Positions 24,538-33,916 of a DNA stretch of 60,400 bases are shown here, in pieces. The first letter of the stretch is position 1. Each line of letters begins with the position of its first letter. A program made the position numbers and the translations under genes. This stretch comes from an uncultured Acidimicrobiales bacterium (lineage in GTDB: Bacteria > Actinomycetota > Acidimicrobiia > Acidimicrobiales > SZUA-35), in NCBI GenBank assembly GCA_937925335.1, contig CALEWY010000024.1, positions 1 to 60,400 on the forward strand. Direction: 5' to 3'. The notes beneath the pieces were generated by a model. That model did no database searches and was not told where the DNA came from. It saw only the letters and a program-made list of their open reading frames with translations.

Positions 24538-26232
24538 TTAGCCCTCGAGGGCGAAGACGATCGAGTCAGACAATGCCTGCCAGCTCGCTTCGATGATGTT
24601 CTCGCTCACGCCGATCGTGGTCCATCGACGATCGCCGTCGGTTGCGTCGATCAGCACACGAGTGACCGCCGCGGTGCCGGCTGAGGTGTCGAGAATTCGA
24701 ACCTTGTAGTCGACGAGCTCGACCGAATCGAGCACTGGCATCCGATCACCGACCGCAGCTCGGAACGCGGCGTCGAGCGCGTTGACCGGGCCGTTGCCTT
24801 CACCGGTCGCCACGATGCGTTCCCCAGGACGCTCGCCATCGGTGCTCGAAGCGGCGCCGTCAGCATCATGTGATGTTGAGTCCAGCAGGCGGAGTTTGAT
24901 CGTCGCTTCGGTTTCGACGCCGTCGTAGTGGCCGAGCGGGTTCACTTCGAGTGCCATCTTCTCGCCGGGGCGATGTTCGACCATCACCCGGAACGACTCC
25001 AGCACGAAGTGAGGGTTGCGCCACCCGGTGGCGCGCCGCATCAATAGTTCGAGAGAAGCGTCGGCCGCCTCGAAGTGGTACCCAGCGTTCTCGAGCGACT
25101 TGAGCTCATCGAGCACGGCAGCCATCTGCGTCGGATCGAGTTCGATCCCCAACTCTTTGGCTTTCAGCTCGATCGACGCCCGTCCGGAGAGATCCGAAAC
25201 GAGGAATCGTGTTCCGTTGCCGACGAGAGCAGGATCGATGTGTTCGTAGGCGTCGGGCGCCCGAGCGATCGCTGATGTGTGCAGCCCAGCCTTGTGAGCG
25301 AACGCTGAACGTCCGACGTAGGGCAGCGCATCGTTCGGTGGCAGGTTGACGATCTCGGCAACGTGGTGTGAGACCGCGGTGAGCCGTTCGATCGCGCCGT
25401 CGGGCAACGTGCGGATGCCCATCTTCAAGCTGAGGTTTGGCACGAACGTGGTGAGGTCACAGTTGCCGGTTCGTTCGCCGTAGCCATTGATGGTTCCCTG
25501 CACGTGGGTGGCTCCAGCTCGCACGCCGGCAACGGCGTTCGCCACCGCACAACCCGTGTCGTTCTGTGTGTGCATCCCGACGATGACTTCGGGGAACATC
25601 TCAACGACCGTGCGGGTAGCCGCCTCGACCTCGTGAGGGAGGGAACCACCGTTGGTGTCACAAAGGACCAACGCTTCGGCACCTGCGATCGCCGCTGCTT
25701 CGACAGCTCGAAGCGTGAACTCGGGGTTGCGCTTGTAGCCATCGAAGAAGTGCTCGAAGTCAACGAAGACTCGTCGATCCTGGCTACGGAGATACGCGAC
25801 CGAGTCGGCGATCATCGCAACACCCTCGTCGAGTGTCGTTCGAAGCGCTTCGAGAACGTGATAGTCCCAACCCTTTGCGACGATGCAGCAGATCGGCGTT
25901 TGGGCGCCGACGAGGTTGGCCAGCGTCTGGTCCTCGTCAACCTTGCCCTTCGGACGGCGGGTTGAGCCGAAGGCGACGAGCTCCGCGTTGTTGAACTCGA
26001 GCTCGCCGGCAGCGATGCGAGCGAAGAAGGCATCGTCACGCGGGTTGGAGCCGGGCCACCCACCTTCGATGTAGTGGACGCCGAGAAGGTCGAGCTGAGC
26101 AGCGATCTTCAGCTTGTCGTCCGTGGTGAGGGCGATGCCCTCGAACTGTGATCCATCGCGCAGCGTCGTGTCGAAGATCTCAACGTGCTCAGGCCAAGCG
26201 GGATCGCGGGTTGCACTGCGAGAGATGTCCAT
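24538..26232 (-). CDS. cimA: (R)-citramalate synthase
   Basis: 564 aa. The DRE-TIM metallolyase barrel begins EIFDTTLRDGSQFEGIALT and continues with IEGGWPGSNPRD, typical of the citramalate synthase (CimA) branch rather than of LeuA. The metal-binding HTQNDTGCAVAN lies in the middle, and the C-terminal 150 residues form the LeuA-type allosteric domain. It condenses pyruvate with acetyl-CoA to citramalate, which LeuCD and LeuB then turn into 2-oxobutyrate for isoleucine. The neighbours ilvE and leuB support this role. Feedback control by isoleucine is expected from the domain but not visible. Confidence 0.92.
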   Translation of the reverse strand: MDISRSATRDPAWPEHVEIFDTTLRDGSQFEGIALTTDDKLKIAAQLDLLGVHYIEGGWPGSNPRDDAFFARIAAGELEFNNAELVAFGSTRRPKGKVDEDQTLANLVGAQTPICCIVAKGWDYHVLEALRTTLDEGVAMIADSVAYLRSQDRRVFVDFEHFFDGYKRNPEFTLRAVEAAAIAGAEALVLCDTNGGSLPHEVEAATRTVVEMFPEVIVGMHTQNDTGCAVANAVAGVRAGATHVQGTINGYGERTGNCDLTTFVPNLSLKMGIRTLPDGAIERLTAVSHHVAEIVNLPPNDALPYVGRSAFAHKAGLHTSAIARAPDAYEHIDPALVGNGTRFLVSDLSGRASIELKAKELGIELDPTQMAAVLDELKSLENAGYHFEAADASLELLMRRATGWRNPHFVLESFRVMVEHRPGEKMALEVNPLGHYDGVETEATIKLRLLDSTSHDADGAASSTDGERPGERIVATGEGNGPVNALDAAFRAAVGDRMPVLDSVELVDYKVRILDTSAGTAAVTRVLIDATDGDRRWTTIGVSENIIEASWQALSDSIVFALEG

Positions 26233-26245
26233 CGGTTCGTTCCGG

Positions 26246-27259
26246 TCAGCCGTCGACGGCGGTGCGCCATCCGTTGTTGTCAGGTGCGTTGCCAGTGAGA
26301 ACCGCCGTCAGCGCCTCTCGGATCTTGAGCGTGTTTTCGCCGGGCTGGCCGTCGCCAACCATCACCGGAGCATCACCAACAACAACCGTTCCAACAGGAG
26401 CGACCACCGCGGCGGTGCCGGACAAGAAGATCTCGCCGGTGCTTGCCCAGTCGGCAAGCTCGGCGGTGGCCAATGGACGCTCTTCAACCTCGTAGCCGAG
26501 CTCGGCCGCGAGTGTGATGACCGAGTTGCGGGTCACGCCGTGCAGGAACGACTCGTCGAGCTGGCGGGTGATGAGCCGATCGTCGTCGACCAGGAAGAAG
26601 TTGGAAGCACCGGTTTCGGTGATGTCGTCGCCGGTTGCGAAGAGCACTTGGTCCGCTCCGTGATCGCGCTTGGCGTCGAGCGTCGGGCCAAGGGCCATGA
26701 CGTAGTTGGCGCCACTCTTCACCATGCCGAACTGTGGCGTGGTTCGAGGCACCTTGGTCTCGACGTAGATCGTGAGCGGGCGGATGCCGCCAGCGAAGTA
26801 GTCGCCAACGGGCGAACAGATCACATAGAGAATGCCGGTGTCGCTCGGCGACGCAGCGGCGCCGATGTTTGGTGTGGTGCCGATGAACGTTGGCCGGATG
26901 TAGAGCGAGCCAGGAGCATCGGGTGTGAACGAGGCGTTCGCTTCCACCGCATCGACGATCATCGTGCGGATGAGGTCGCTCTCTGGCACGACCATCCGAA
27001 GACGACCAATGCTTTGGCGCATGCGTTCGACGTGATCGTCGAGTCGGAAGATCGCCAGCGATCCGTCGCTCTGACGGTGTGCCTTCAAGCCTTCGAAGCA
27101 CGCACTTCCGTAGTGAAGAACGTGGGTGCCGGGGTGCATCGAGAAGTTCTCGAAGGCCTGCGCCGCACCTGGGTAGTCGAATGCACCGTCGGCCAAATGG
27201 GCAACGGTCATCGAGTCGCCGAAGAGCGAACCAAAGGGTGCAGAGAATGGATCGGTCAC
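26246..27259 (-). CDS. ilvE: Branched-chain amino acid aminotransferase
   Basis: 337 aa from the GTG at 27259, preceded by gagg eight bases upstream and starting 10 bp after the leuB stop; an ATG at 27298 would overlap leuB. It is a class IV PLP transaminase: HYGSACFEGLKAHR at the start, the PLP lysine in GMVKSGANYVMALGP, EtGASNFFLVDDD, and the LHGVTRNSVITLA block. It catalyses the last step of leucine, isoleucine and valine synthesis. It lies between leuB and cimA in one operon. Confidence 0.93.
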   Translation of the reverse strand: MTDPFSAPFGSLFGDSMTVAHLADGAFDYPGAAQAFENFSMHPGTHVLHYGSACFEGLKAHRQSDGSLAIFRLDDHVERMRQSIGRLRMVVPESDLIRTMIVDAVEANASFTPDAPGSLYIRPTFIGTTPNIGAAASPSDTGILYVICSPVGDYFAGGIRPLTIYVETKVPRTTPQFGMVKSGANYVMALGPTLDAKRDHGADQVLFATGDDITETGASNFFLVDDDRLITRQLDESFLHGVTRNSVITLAAELGYEVEERPLATAELADWASTGEIFLSGTAAVVAPVGTVVVGDAPVMVGDGQPGENTLKIREALTAVLTGNAPDNNGWRTAVDG

Positions 27260-27269
27260 GTGTCTTGCC

Positions 27270-28289
27270 TCACAGCTTGGACGAGATGGCATCGCCAATC
27301 TCGCTGGTGGATCCCGTCATGGAAACACAAGCATCACACGCGGCACGGATCCGTGCAGCTGCATCGGCGGTTCCGGCTCCACCATCGCTGTCTCCCTCGG
27401 CCAGGTAATCGAGCATCATCGACGCCGACAGAATGGCTGCGATCGGGTTCGCCTTTTGTTGGCCGGCGATATCGGGCGCCGATCCATGCACGGGTTCGAA
27501 CATGGATGGTCCTGTACGAGCCGGGTTGAGGTTGGCTGATGAGGCCAGGCCGATCCCGCCGGAAACCGCTCCACCGAGATCGGTGAGGATGTCGCCGAAG
27601 AGATTGTCGGTGACGATGACGTCGTAGCGCTGGGGATCTTGCACGAAGTAGATGCAGGCGGCGTCGACGTGGTTGTAGGCGGTTTCAACCTCGGCGTAGT
27701 CAGCAGCATGAGTCTCGTTGAAGGCTCGCTCCCAGAGGTTGCCCGAGAAGGTCAAGACGTTGGTCTTGTGCACCAGCGTGAGGTGGTTGTTCCGGCCCTT
27801 GGCGAGATCGAAGGCGAACCGGATGGCTCGCTCGGCACCCATGCGCGTGTTGACCGATCCCTGGGTGGCGATCTCGTGCGGCGTGTTCTTTCGAAGGAAG
27901 CCGCCCTCTCCGGCGTAGGTGCCTTCGGTGTTCTCTCGAACGACCAGGAAGTCGTGTCCGGGCTTGTCACCTTCCGGGGCGAGCTTGAATGGGCGAAGGT
28001 TGACGTAGAGATCGAGCTCGAAACGCATCTTGAGAAGAAGGCCTCGCTCGATCACACCGGGTGGCACACCGGGCGCTCCAACTGCGCCAAGGAAGATCGC
28101 GTCGAGATCGCGCCACTCGTCGAGAACCGAGTCGGGCAACACCGTGCCGTCGTTCAGATATCGGGCGCCGCCGAGGTCGTAGTCGACGGTGTCGAGCTGA
28201 ACACCAGCCGCGTTGATCACCTTCAAACCCTCAGCAACAACCTCCGGCCCAATGCCGTCTCCACCAACAATGCCGACCCGATACGCCAC
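27270..28289 (-). CDS. leuB: 3-isopropylmalate dehydrogenase
   Basis: 339 aa from a GTG with ggggag upstream. The family blocks are GGDGIGPEV at the start, LLLKMRFELDLYVNLRP, VRENTEGTYAGEGG, KTNVLTFSGNLW with the active-site lysine, and TDNLFGDILTDLGGAVSGGIG. The length and form match actinobacterial LeuB. It oxidatively decarboxylates 3-isopropylmalate and, in the citramalate route, 3-methylmalate. First gene of the leuB-ilvE-cimA operon. Confidence 0.93.
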   Translation of the reverse strand: MAYRVGIVGGDGIGPEVVAEGLKVINAAGVQLDTVDYDLGGARYLNDGTVLPDSVLDEWRDLDAIFLGAVGAPGVPPGVIERGLLLKMRFELDLYVNLRPFKLAPEGDKPGHDFLVVRENTEGTYAGEGGFLRKNTPHEIATQGSVNTRMGAERAIRFAFDLAKGRNNHLTLVHKTNVLTFSGNLWERAFNETHAADYAEVETAYNHVDAACIYFVQDPQRYDVIVTDNLFGDILTDLGGAVSGGIGLASSANLNPARTGPSMFEPVHGSAPDIAGQQKANPIAAILSASMMLDYLAEGDSDGGAGTADAAARIRAACDACVSMTGSTSEIGDAISSKL

Positions 28290-28447
28290 GCGCTTCTCCC
28301 CTAGGTGATTTCGACCAAGCTGAACGCCAAACCCTAGGCCCGAGCGGCCTTCGCACCTACAAGCGTGACGGTGAGTCGCCGATCCTCCAAAAATCGCTCA
28401 AGGCGCTTTCGGATCGAACCGAAGTTCATTGGAAGGAGGGCATTCCC

Positions 28448-28996
28448 ATGACTGCACCCGACACAACACTCGATTTCTCAATGACCAGCGTGCCGGACGA
28501 ATGGCACGACGCTGCGACGGAAGCTCCAGAGTCCGACGCCAAGCCAATTCGCCGCAAACGCGCACTGGCCGTGATCCCCTCGATGGACCGAGCGGACCTC
28601 GTGACCGGTTCGATCGCCGCAATCGGCATGGCCGTGGTTGGAGGCGTCGCTTGGTTCGCCATCGAGACCCGCGATCACGCAACAACGCCGTGGATGGCCG
28701 TTGGACTGGCCATCTTGATGGCGATCGCCGTCCGGCTCGGCTGTGGCCGACCCGAACCCGAGATCCGCGCCACCTTGGCCACGATCTTCTACATGCTCGC
28801 CTTGTTCGGCACCGTCTACATGATCGAGCGTTACGACTTCGTCTTGACCTACGGCTATGCGCCGGACCTCGCTTCAGCAGAGAACGCCTTGGTCCGAGAT
28901 CGGCTGACATCACCCGAAACGGTGATCGCTTGGGTGGTCGGCCTGCTGGTCGTCATTCAGATGTCGTACTTCTCGCGACGACGCCTTCCCTTCTAA
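28448..28996 (+). CDS. Small integral membrane protein
   Basis: 182 aa with an excellent ribosome site (ggaaggaggg). About 60 cytoplasmic N-terminal residues precede four hydrophobic segments: VTGSIAAIGMAVVGGVAWF, MAVGLAILMAIAVRLG, ATIFYMLALFGTVYMI and IAWVVGLLVVIQMSYF. No family recognised. The gene is followed by a strong intrinsic terminator. Confidence 0.75.
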   Translation: MTAPDTTLDFSMTSVPDEWHDAATEAPESDAKPIRRKRALAVIPSMDRADLVTGSIAAIGMAVVGGVAWFAIETRDHATTPWMAVGLAILMAIAVRLGCGRPEPEIRATLATIFYMLALFGTVYMIERYDFVLTYGYAPDLASAENALVRDRLTSPETVIAWVVGLLVVIQMSYFSRRRLPF

Positions 28997-29056
28997 CGAA
29001 GCTCTTCTCTAACGAAACTCTTCTCACGGGCATCTCGCCCTGACAGATCACAAACC

Positions 29057-29090
29057 AAACGGCGCCCGTAAGGGCGTCGTTTGCGTTTTT
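29057..29090 (+). terminator. Intrinsic terminator after the 182-aa membrane protein
   Basis: An 11-bp stem (arms 29057-29067 and 29072-29082, one G-U pair) with a GTAA loop is followed by gcgttttt. Confidence 0.85.
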
Positions 29091-29106
29091 GCGCCTCCTT
29101 CCTTCC

Positions 29107-29189
29107 CGGAATCGGCGGAAGAGTCGACGCAGCGTGGCCGGATGGATCGGTGCTCTGGCGCCGACATGCGTTTTTCCGCACCCTGCTAG
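29107..29189 (+). repeat. Dispersed intergenic repeat, copy 1
   Basis: About 83 bp that are roughly 85% identical to 40411-40494. The shared parts include cgacgcagcgtgg, ctggcgccgacatgcgttttt and ccctgctag. A short hairpin (cggtg...cgccg) is followed by acatgcgttttt. In this copy the end of the repeat supplies the first bases of the greA -10 element. Confidence 0.8.
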
Positions 29190-29192
29190 CCT
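29187..29192 (+). promoter_or_regulatory. -10 element TAGCCT of leaderless greA
   Basis: The hexamer is six bases before the GTG start of greA. No Shine-Dalgarno sequence fits. Confidence 0.55.
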
Positions 29193-29198
29193 CTGGGG

Positions 29199-29672
29199 GT
29201 GGCTCAGACCTACCAACTCTCACAAGAAGCGTTCGACCGACTCAGCGCTGAGTACGACGATCTCACGTCTCGAGGCCGGATCGAAATCGCCAAGAAGATC
29301 GAAACCGCTCGTGAGCTCGGCGACCTCTCCGAGAATGGCGACTACCACGCCGCCAAGGAGGAGCAGGGCAAGATGGAGGGACGCATCGTGCACATCGGTG
29401 CCCTGATCGAAAACGCCGAGATCGTCGAAGCGGCGGACGGCACCGACGAGGTCGCCGCGGGCTGCATCGTGTCGATTCGCTACGAAGGCGACGACGACGT
29501 CGAGAAGTTCTTGATCGGGTCGATCGAAGAGCGCCGTGAGGGCGTCACCGTGATGTCGCCAGGTTCACCCCTCGGCCAAGCATTGATCGGCGCCAAGGTC
29601 GACGAGACCGTCTCGTTCAGCGTCCAAGGTGGCGCTGAAGTCAACGTCACCGTCGTATCGATCGAGGCCTAG
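29199..29672 (+). CDS. greA: Transcription elongation factor GreA
   Basis: 157 aa. The N-terminal coiled coil carries the functional tip DLSENGDYHAAKEEQGKMEGR, with the acidic residues that coordinate the second metal in the RNA polymerase active site. The C-terminal FKBP-like domain contains SPGSPLGQALIGAKVDETV. GreA stimulates cleavage of backtracked RNA. The start is a GTG and the mRNA is probably leaderless. Confidence 0.96.
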   Translation: MAQTYQLSQEAFDRLSAEYDDLTSRGRIEIAKKIETARELGDLSENGDYHAAKEEQGKMEGRIVHIGALIENAEIVEAADGTDEVAAGCIVSIRYEGDDDVEKFLIGSIEERREGVTVMSPGSPLGQALIGAKVDETVSFSVQGGAEVNVTVVSIEA

Positions 29673-29675
29673 GCC

Positions 29676-29705
29676 CCGTCTCTTCAGGCACCGTCTCTTC
29701 AGGCA
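29676..29705. repeat. 15-bp tandem duplication after greA
   Basis: Two exact adjacent copies of ccgtctcttcaggca, followed by a short GC hairpin (cggccccaggggccg). No U-tract follows, so it is not a convincing terminator. Confidence 0.8.
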
Positions 29706-29756
29706 CCGGCCCCAGGGGCCGCGCCGAGCACGGCTTGGGCACGCCGATGAGGCGAA

Positions 29757-30263
29757 TCAGCCGCCGTAGACGCCCCAAGCAGTGGTGGTGAGGGTGACTT
29801 CAGGAATGGTCAGGGTGTCATCACCATTGGTGAAGACCAAGTCGGTGGCGACGATCGTATAGACGCCGGCAGAACCTGCTCCGCCGCCATCCGCCGTCGC
29901 CGGCAGGAGTTGGGGCACGTCGATCAGGCCACCAGCAGCCGTCCAGACCTCGTCAACCTGGGCACCCTCTCGATCCGACCCGCCGACACACGAGCCGGTG
30001 AGCAAACCACTACCGATCTGAAGTTCGCCCTTCCACGTCGAACCGCGGAGATCGACCAGGCCAGGAGCGATGGCGTCGAAGCCGGTGTCTTGAACCGGCG
30101 CGATCGACAGTTGAGCCGTTCCGTCATCGTTCACGGCGGCGAACGACCGTCCGCAGCTGCTCTCGAGCTGAAAGCTCAAGTCCTCCGGCGCGTCGCTCGA
30201 ACAGGCCGAGAGGATCAGCATCAACGCGATCGACGCGATGGAAGGAGGGGTGAAACGCCGCAT
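29757..30263 (-). CDS. Putative lipoprotein
   Basis: 168 aa from the ATG at 30263, which places the signal peptide SIASIALMLILSACSSD at the amino end with a lipobox LSAC; the open frame extends to 30344 but that part lacks secretion features. The mature part is beta-rich, with STWKGELQIGSGLLTGSC and TIPEVTLTTTAWGVYGG. No family recognised. It is divergent from the RND permease. Confidence 0.75.
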   Translation of the reverse strand: MRRFTPPSIASIALMLILSACSSDAPEDLSFQLESSCGRSFAAVNDDGTAQLSIAPVQDTGFDAIAPGLVDLRGSTWKGELQIGSGLLTGSCVGGSDREGAQVDEVWTAAGGLIDVPQLLPATADGGGAGSAGVYTIVATDLVFTNGDDTLTIPEVTLTTTAWGVYGG

Positions 30264-30400
30264 TCGTACGAGATCGGCATTCCGTCGCCAGACCTTGAAT
30301 TGCTGAACACACCGATGGCTGGCTCGATCCTGACAGGGAGACATCCGACACGATTGGCCAAGAAGCGATCTGCCGAGGCATTCGACGCCGCTGTGGTCGG

Positions 30401-30406
30401 TAGCGT
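30401..30406 (+). promoter_or_regulatory. -10 element TAGCGT of the leaderless RND gene
   Basis: The hexamer lies seven bases before the ATG at 30414. This supports that start over the longer open frame, which would overlap the divergent lipoprotein gene. Confidence 0.5.
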
Positions 30407-30413
30407 GCCCCGG

Positions 30414-33155
30414 ATGGAACCCGCCGCTCCTGTCGAAGAACTCGCGATCAACACGGAGATCGCTTCCGCATCTGACAGCACTCGAAACCGGTCACCGCTC
30501 ACCAAACTGGCGACGTTTGCCGCCTCGAACTGGCAGATCACGCTCGGTATCTGGGCAGCGGTCCTGGCACTTGGCGGCATCGCCTACGCCGGCGGTTTGG
30601 CTCGCGAGGGGTTCCCACCGGTCAACATCCCGATCGTGGTGGTCGATGGCACCTACTTCGTCGACGATCCGGATCAGGTGGACAGCGACATCACCGTCCC
30701 CCTCAGCGATGCCTATCAAGAGGTCGACGGAGTCGTCGAGGTTCAGAGCTTCGCGCTCGACAATGCCTATGCGGTGATCGTCGAGTTCGATTCAACGTTC
30801 AGCTCACCAGACGGCGCCGAGGTGCTTTCGGCCATCACGCCCGACATCGCTCTTCCACCCGAGGCAACCGCTGACGTCCGATCGATCGACGCCACCAAGT
30901 TCCTTGAGGTCTACGACGTTTTGGTCAGCATCAGCGGCCCCGAGAACGCCACGGCTGCCGAGCTCGAAGAACAGGCCACTCTTCTCGAGGCGTACCTCTC
31001 CGAGCAGTCTTCGATCGAACAGGCGGTCGTTCGAAACCTGATCACCGAGGGCGTGAACCCCGCAACGGGCGAAGAGGAAGTCCGACGGACCCGATTTGCT
31101 CGCGTCGCCTTCGCCGAGACCGGGCGCTACGAAGAGGCCATCACGATCGGCGTGATTCGAGAGCCCTCGAGCGATCTCGACATCCTTGGGTTCAGCGATG
31201 AGATCAACGGCCTGCTGGAAGACGAGTCGGTTCTGGCGGACGGCTACAGCGCGGCCGTCACCGCTGACTTCGCCACCGACATTCGTTCGCAGATTTCCAA
31301 CCTCACCGGCAGCCTCCTCACCGGCCTCCTGGCTGTCGCCCTAGTCAGCCTGCTGCTGATCGGCTGGCGGGTTGCCATCATCACGGCAGGCTTCATGGCG
31401 ACGGTGATCCTCGCGTCGCTCGCCGGACTCTGGTTCCTCGGCTATTCGCTCAACACGATCACGCTGTTCGGCCTGATTCTCACGCTCGGCCTTCTCGTCG
31501 ACGACGCCATCGTCATATCCGAATCGCTCGACGCGAACCGCAAGGAATCGAAAGACCCCATCGGGGTTGTGCGCGCAGCACTGAACCGCGTCGGCTCTGC
31601 CTCGCTCGCCGGAACCATCACGACCGTTCTGGTGTTCGCTCCGATGCTGTTCGTGAGCGGTGTGCTCGGCGAGTTCATTCGAGCCATTCCCGCCACGGTG
31701 ATCCTCACCCTCATCGGATCGTTCATCTTCTCGGTCGTCTTCATCCCGGCGATCGCAAAGCCCTTCTTGCTCAAGGGATCAACACCAGACAATCCGGTGA
31801 TCCGGGCCGAGCGATCGTTCGCGTCGAAGTTGGGAGCGTTGGCCGCCTACCCATCCAGAAACGGCGCCAAGGGCATTCTCCTCGGCGTTGGCATCGCTCT
31901 CGCAGCGTTCGGGGCCATCTTCGGGTCGTTCCAGATCGCAGCGACGGTGGGCTTCAACATCTTCCCTCCTGGCGACGACGCAAACGCCATGTTCGTGACG
32001 GTCGATTTTGACCCAGGAACCACGATCGAGGAAGCGCAGGAACGGTCGCGCCAGGTCGACGACATCGTCATCAAAACACTCGGCGAGGATCTCGTTCGTT
32101 CGCAATACATCAACGCCAACCAGCGTCAGATGCTCACGATCGTCGACCTCAAACCCTTCAGCGATCGCGATACGACGGCGCCCGAATACGTCGAGCGACT
32201 CGAGGCCCAACTTGGCGACCTCGACAACATGCGCATCACGGTTGCGCCGCTCGAGAATGGCCCTCCCGTTGCGGACTTCCCCTTCGCCGCACAGATCGCC
32301 GTCGACGACGACTCCGTGGCGACGGCCGAACAGCTTGCTGTCGAGTTGCGTGATCAGCTGATCGGTGCCGAGCTCGACAAGAGCTCGGGAGAAACGACAA
32401 CAATCCTCGATGCGATCGTCTCGACCGAGGGGCAAGTGTTCCGGTCGAACGGTGAACGCCAGATCGAGGTGCGAGCGGCTTACTCAAACGACGATCTCAC
32501 GAACAACCTCGATGCAACCGAGGTGCTTGTCGGTGACCTCTTCGACGGTGCCGAACTCGAAAGCCGAGGGCTCGACGCCGATGCGATCGCGTTCGACTTC
32601 GGCCAGGAGTCCGACAACCAGGACGACTTCGCAGCACTCGGCCAAGCACTGCAGATCGCGCTCATCTTGATGGTCCTGCTCCTGATCGTGCAGTTCCGTT
32701 CATTCGTGCAGTGGCTGCTGATTCTCCTCGCGATTCCCTTCAGCTTCTTTGGCGTGTTCACCGCACTCAGCCTCACCGGCAACCCGATCAGCTTCTTCGT
32801 TGCCGTTGGATTCATCGCACTGATTGGTGTCGTGGTGAACAACACGATTCTTCTCGTCGACGCCGCCAACCAGGGCCGCCGCGACGGCTTGAGCCCTGGT
32901 GGCGCGATCGGGCAAGCGGTCGAGCGACGATTCCGCCCGCTCGTGGCCACAACGATCACCACTGTGGTCGGCCTCTTGCCACTGGCGCTCAGCGATCCGT
33001 TCTGGGAAGCCCTCAGCTTCACGCTCATCGGTGGCCTTGTCAGCTCGACCATCCTCGTGCTCTTGGCTTTCCCGGTCTTCTACTTGGGCGTCGAGACACT
33101 CCGAACGAAAGTCCGCAACGCCGTTCGCGGCCGCCAGGGCCGCCCCCTGGTTTGA
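30414..33155 (+). CDS. RND-family efflux permease (AcrB/HAE1-like)
   Basis: 913 aa from the ATG at 30414. It has a first transmembrane helix, a large extracytoplasmic domain starting EGFPPVNIPIVVVDGTYFVDDPDQ, then a block of helices. The proton-relay pair is seen as GLLVDDAIVISES near residue 362. A second extracytoplasmic domain and a second helix block with IGVVVNNTILLVDAANQ follow. This is the architecture of HAE1/CusA-like RND pumps, somewhat shorter than the usual 1000-1050 aa. No membrane fusion protein or outer-membrane channel gene is adjacent. Substrate unknown. Confidence 0.9.
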   Translation: MEPAAPVEELAINTEIASASDSTRNRSPLTKLATFAASNWQITLGIWAAVLALGGIAYAGGLAREGFPPVNIPIVVVDGTYFVDDPDQVDSDITVPLSDAYQEVDGVVEVQSFALDNAYAVIVEFDSTFSSPDGAEVLSAITPDIALPPEATADVRSIDATKFLEVYDVLVSISGPENATAAELEEQATLLEAYLSEQSSIEQAVVRNLITEGVNPATGEEEVRRTRFARVAFAETGRYEEAITIGVIREPSSDLDILGFSDEINGLLEDESVLADGYSAAVTADFATDIRSQISNLTGSLLTGLLAVALVSLLLIGWRVAIITAGFMATVILASLAGLWFLGYSLNTITLFGLILTLGLLVDDAIVISESLDANRKESKDPIGVVRAALNRVGSASLAGTITTVLVFAPMLFVSGVLGEFIRAIPATVILTLIGSFIFSVVFIPAIAKPFLLKGSTPDNPVIRAERSFASKLGALAAYPSRNGAKGILLGVGIALAAFGAIFGSFQIAATVGFNIFPPGDDANAMFVTVDFDPGTTIEEAQERSRQVDDIVIKTLGEDLVRSQYINANQRQMLTIVDLKPFSDRDTTAPEYVERLEAQLGDLDNMRITVAPLENGPPVADFPFAAQIAVDDDSVATAEQLAVELRDQLIGAELDKSSGETTTILDAIVSTEGQVFRSNGERQIEVRAAYSNDDLTNNLDATEVLVGDLFDGAELESRGLDADAIAFDFGQESDNQDDFAALGQALQIALILMVLLLIVQFRSFVQWLLILLAIPFSFFGVFTALSLTGNPISFFVAVGFIALIGVVVNNTILLVDAANQGRRDGLSPGGAIGQAVERRFRPLVATTITTVVGLLPLALSDPFWEALSFTLIGGLVSSTILVLLAFPVFYLGVETLRTKVRNAVRGRQGRPLV

Positions 33156-33178
33156 CCTCTTGGGTCAAGTCCCATTTT
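33152..33178 (+). terminator. Probable intrinsic terminator of the RND gene
   Basis: A 6-bp stem TTGACC/GGTCAA (33152-33157 and 33163-33168) with a short loop is followed by gtcccatttttt. It overlaps the stop codon. The stem is short, so strength is uncertain. Confidence 0.5.
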
Positions 33179-33268
33179 TTGCAGAACGACTGTCCGATTT
33201 GTAATCCGACGGTCGGTCGCCGAACGATTTCCGCTGCGCGTGCCAGCGGTGTGACCGGAGACGCGCCC

Positions 33269-33913
33269 TCAGGTCAGCCGGTCGGCGATCGTGGCTGCGC
33301 AGGCGACCACAGCATCGCCATGCAACGAGCCAGGATCGTCGGTCAGTCGGTCGATCGGGCCGCTCACCGATACCGCCGCCACCACAACATCGTTGACCAC
33401 GACTGGCGCACTCACCGACGCCGCCCCGTCGACGCGCTGACCAACCGACGCAGACCAGCCGTCAGCCTCGAGATCGGACCGAAGTGCCGCCGCTCCCGAG
33501 CCAAGATCGAGGCGTAACCGGCTGCCAACCGGAACGATGGTGCGAAGTCCGTGTGGTGACTCGACCGACACCACACACAGGCGGGCATCACCGTCGGGCA
33601 CAAACAGCTGCGCGGACTCGCCGGTCTGATCACGCAAGTCTTCGATCAGCGGGCGAGCAATTCCCGTGAGCATGGCTGGGCCGCCGACCCGTTGCCCGAG
33701 TGCCCACAGCCGGTAGCCGAGGACAAAGCCGCCGTCTTCGTCTCGGCGAACAAGGCCGTGCGCCTCAAGTGCTTGGGCGAGGCGATGGGCAGTGGCCCGG
33801 TTGATTCCCGTCTGCTCGACGATCACACCAAGCGTTGTTGCGCCGTCGGCGATGGCGTCGAGGACGACCATCGACTTGTCGATGACGCCAACACTGCTTA
33901 CCCTTGCGTTCAC
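33269..33913 (-). CDS. ndgR: IclR-family regulator, NdgR/LtbR-like, of leuCD
   Basis: 214 aa from the GTG at 33913. A winged helix-turn-helix (TTLGVIVEQTGINRATAHRLAQAL, residues about 26-49) is followed by the IclR effector domain. In Corynebacterium and Streptomyces, IclR proteins of this type (LtbR/NdgR) are encoded divergently from leuCD and control leucine and other amino-acid genes. The same divergent arrangement here, with palindromes in the intergenic region, supports orthology, although the assignment depends partly on context. Confidence 0.8.
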   Translation of the reverse strand: MNARVSSVGVIDKSMVVLDAIADGATTLGVIVEQTGINRATAHRLAQALEAHGLVRRDEDGGFVLGYRLWALGQRVGGPAMLTGIARPLIEDLRDQTGESAQLFVPDGDARLCVVSVESPHGLRTIVPVGSRLRLDLGSGAAALRSDLEADGWSASVGQRVDGAASVSAPVVVNDVVVAAVSVSGPIDRLTDDPGSLHGDAVVACAATIADRLT

Positions 33914-33916
33914 AAG

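Noticed and set aside
26114..27529. A 471-codon plus-strand open frame across cimA, ilvE and leuB
   Set aside because: It crosses three real genes on the other strand and has no family similarity.
29910..30413. N-terminal extension of the RND permease frame
   Set aside because: It overlaps the divergent lipoprotein gene and lacks membrane-protein character; a -10 element lies seven bases before the ATG at 30414.
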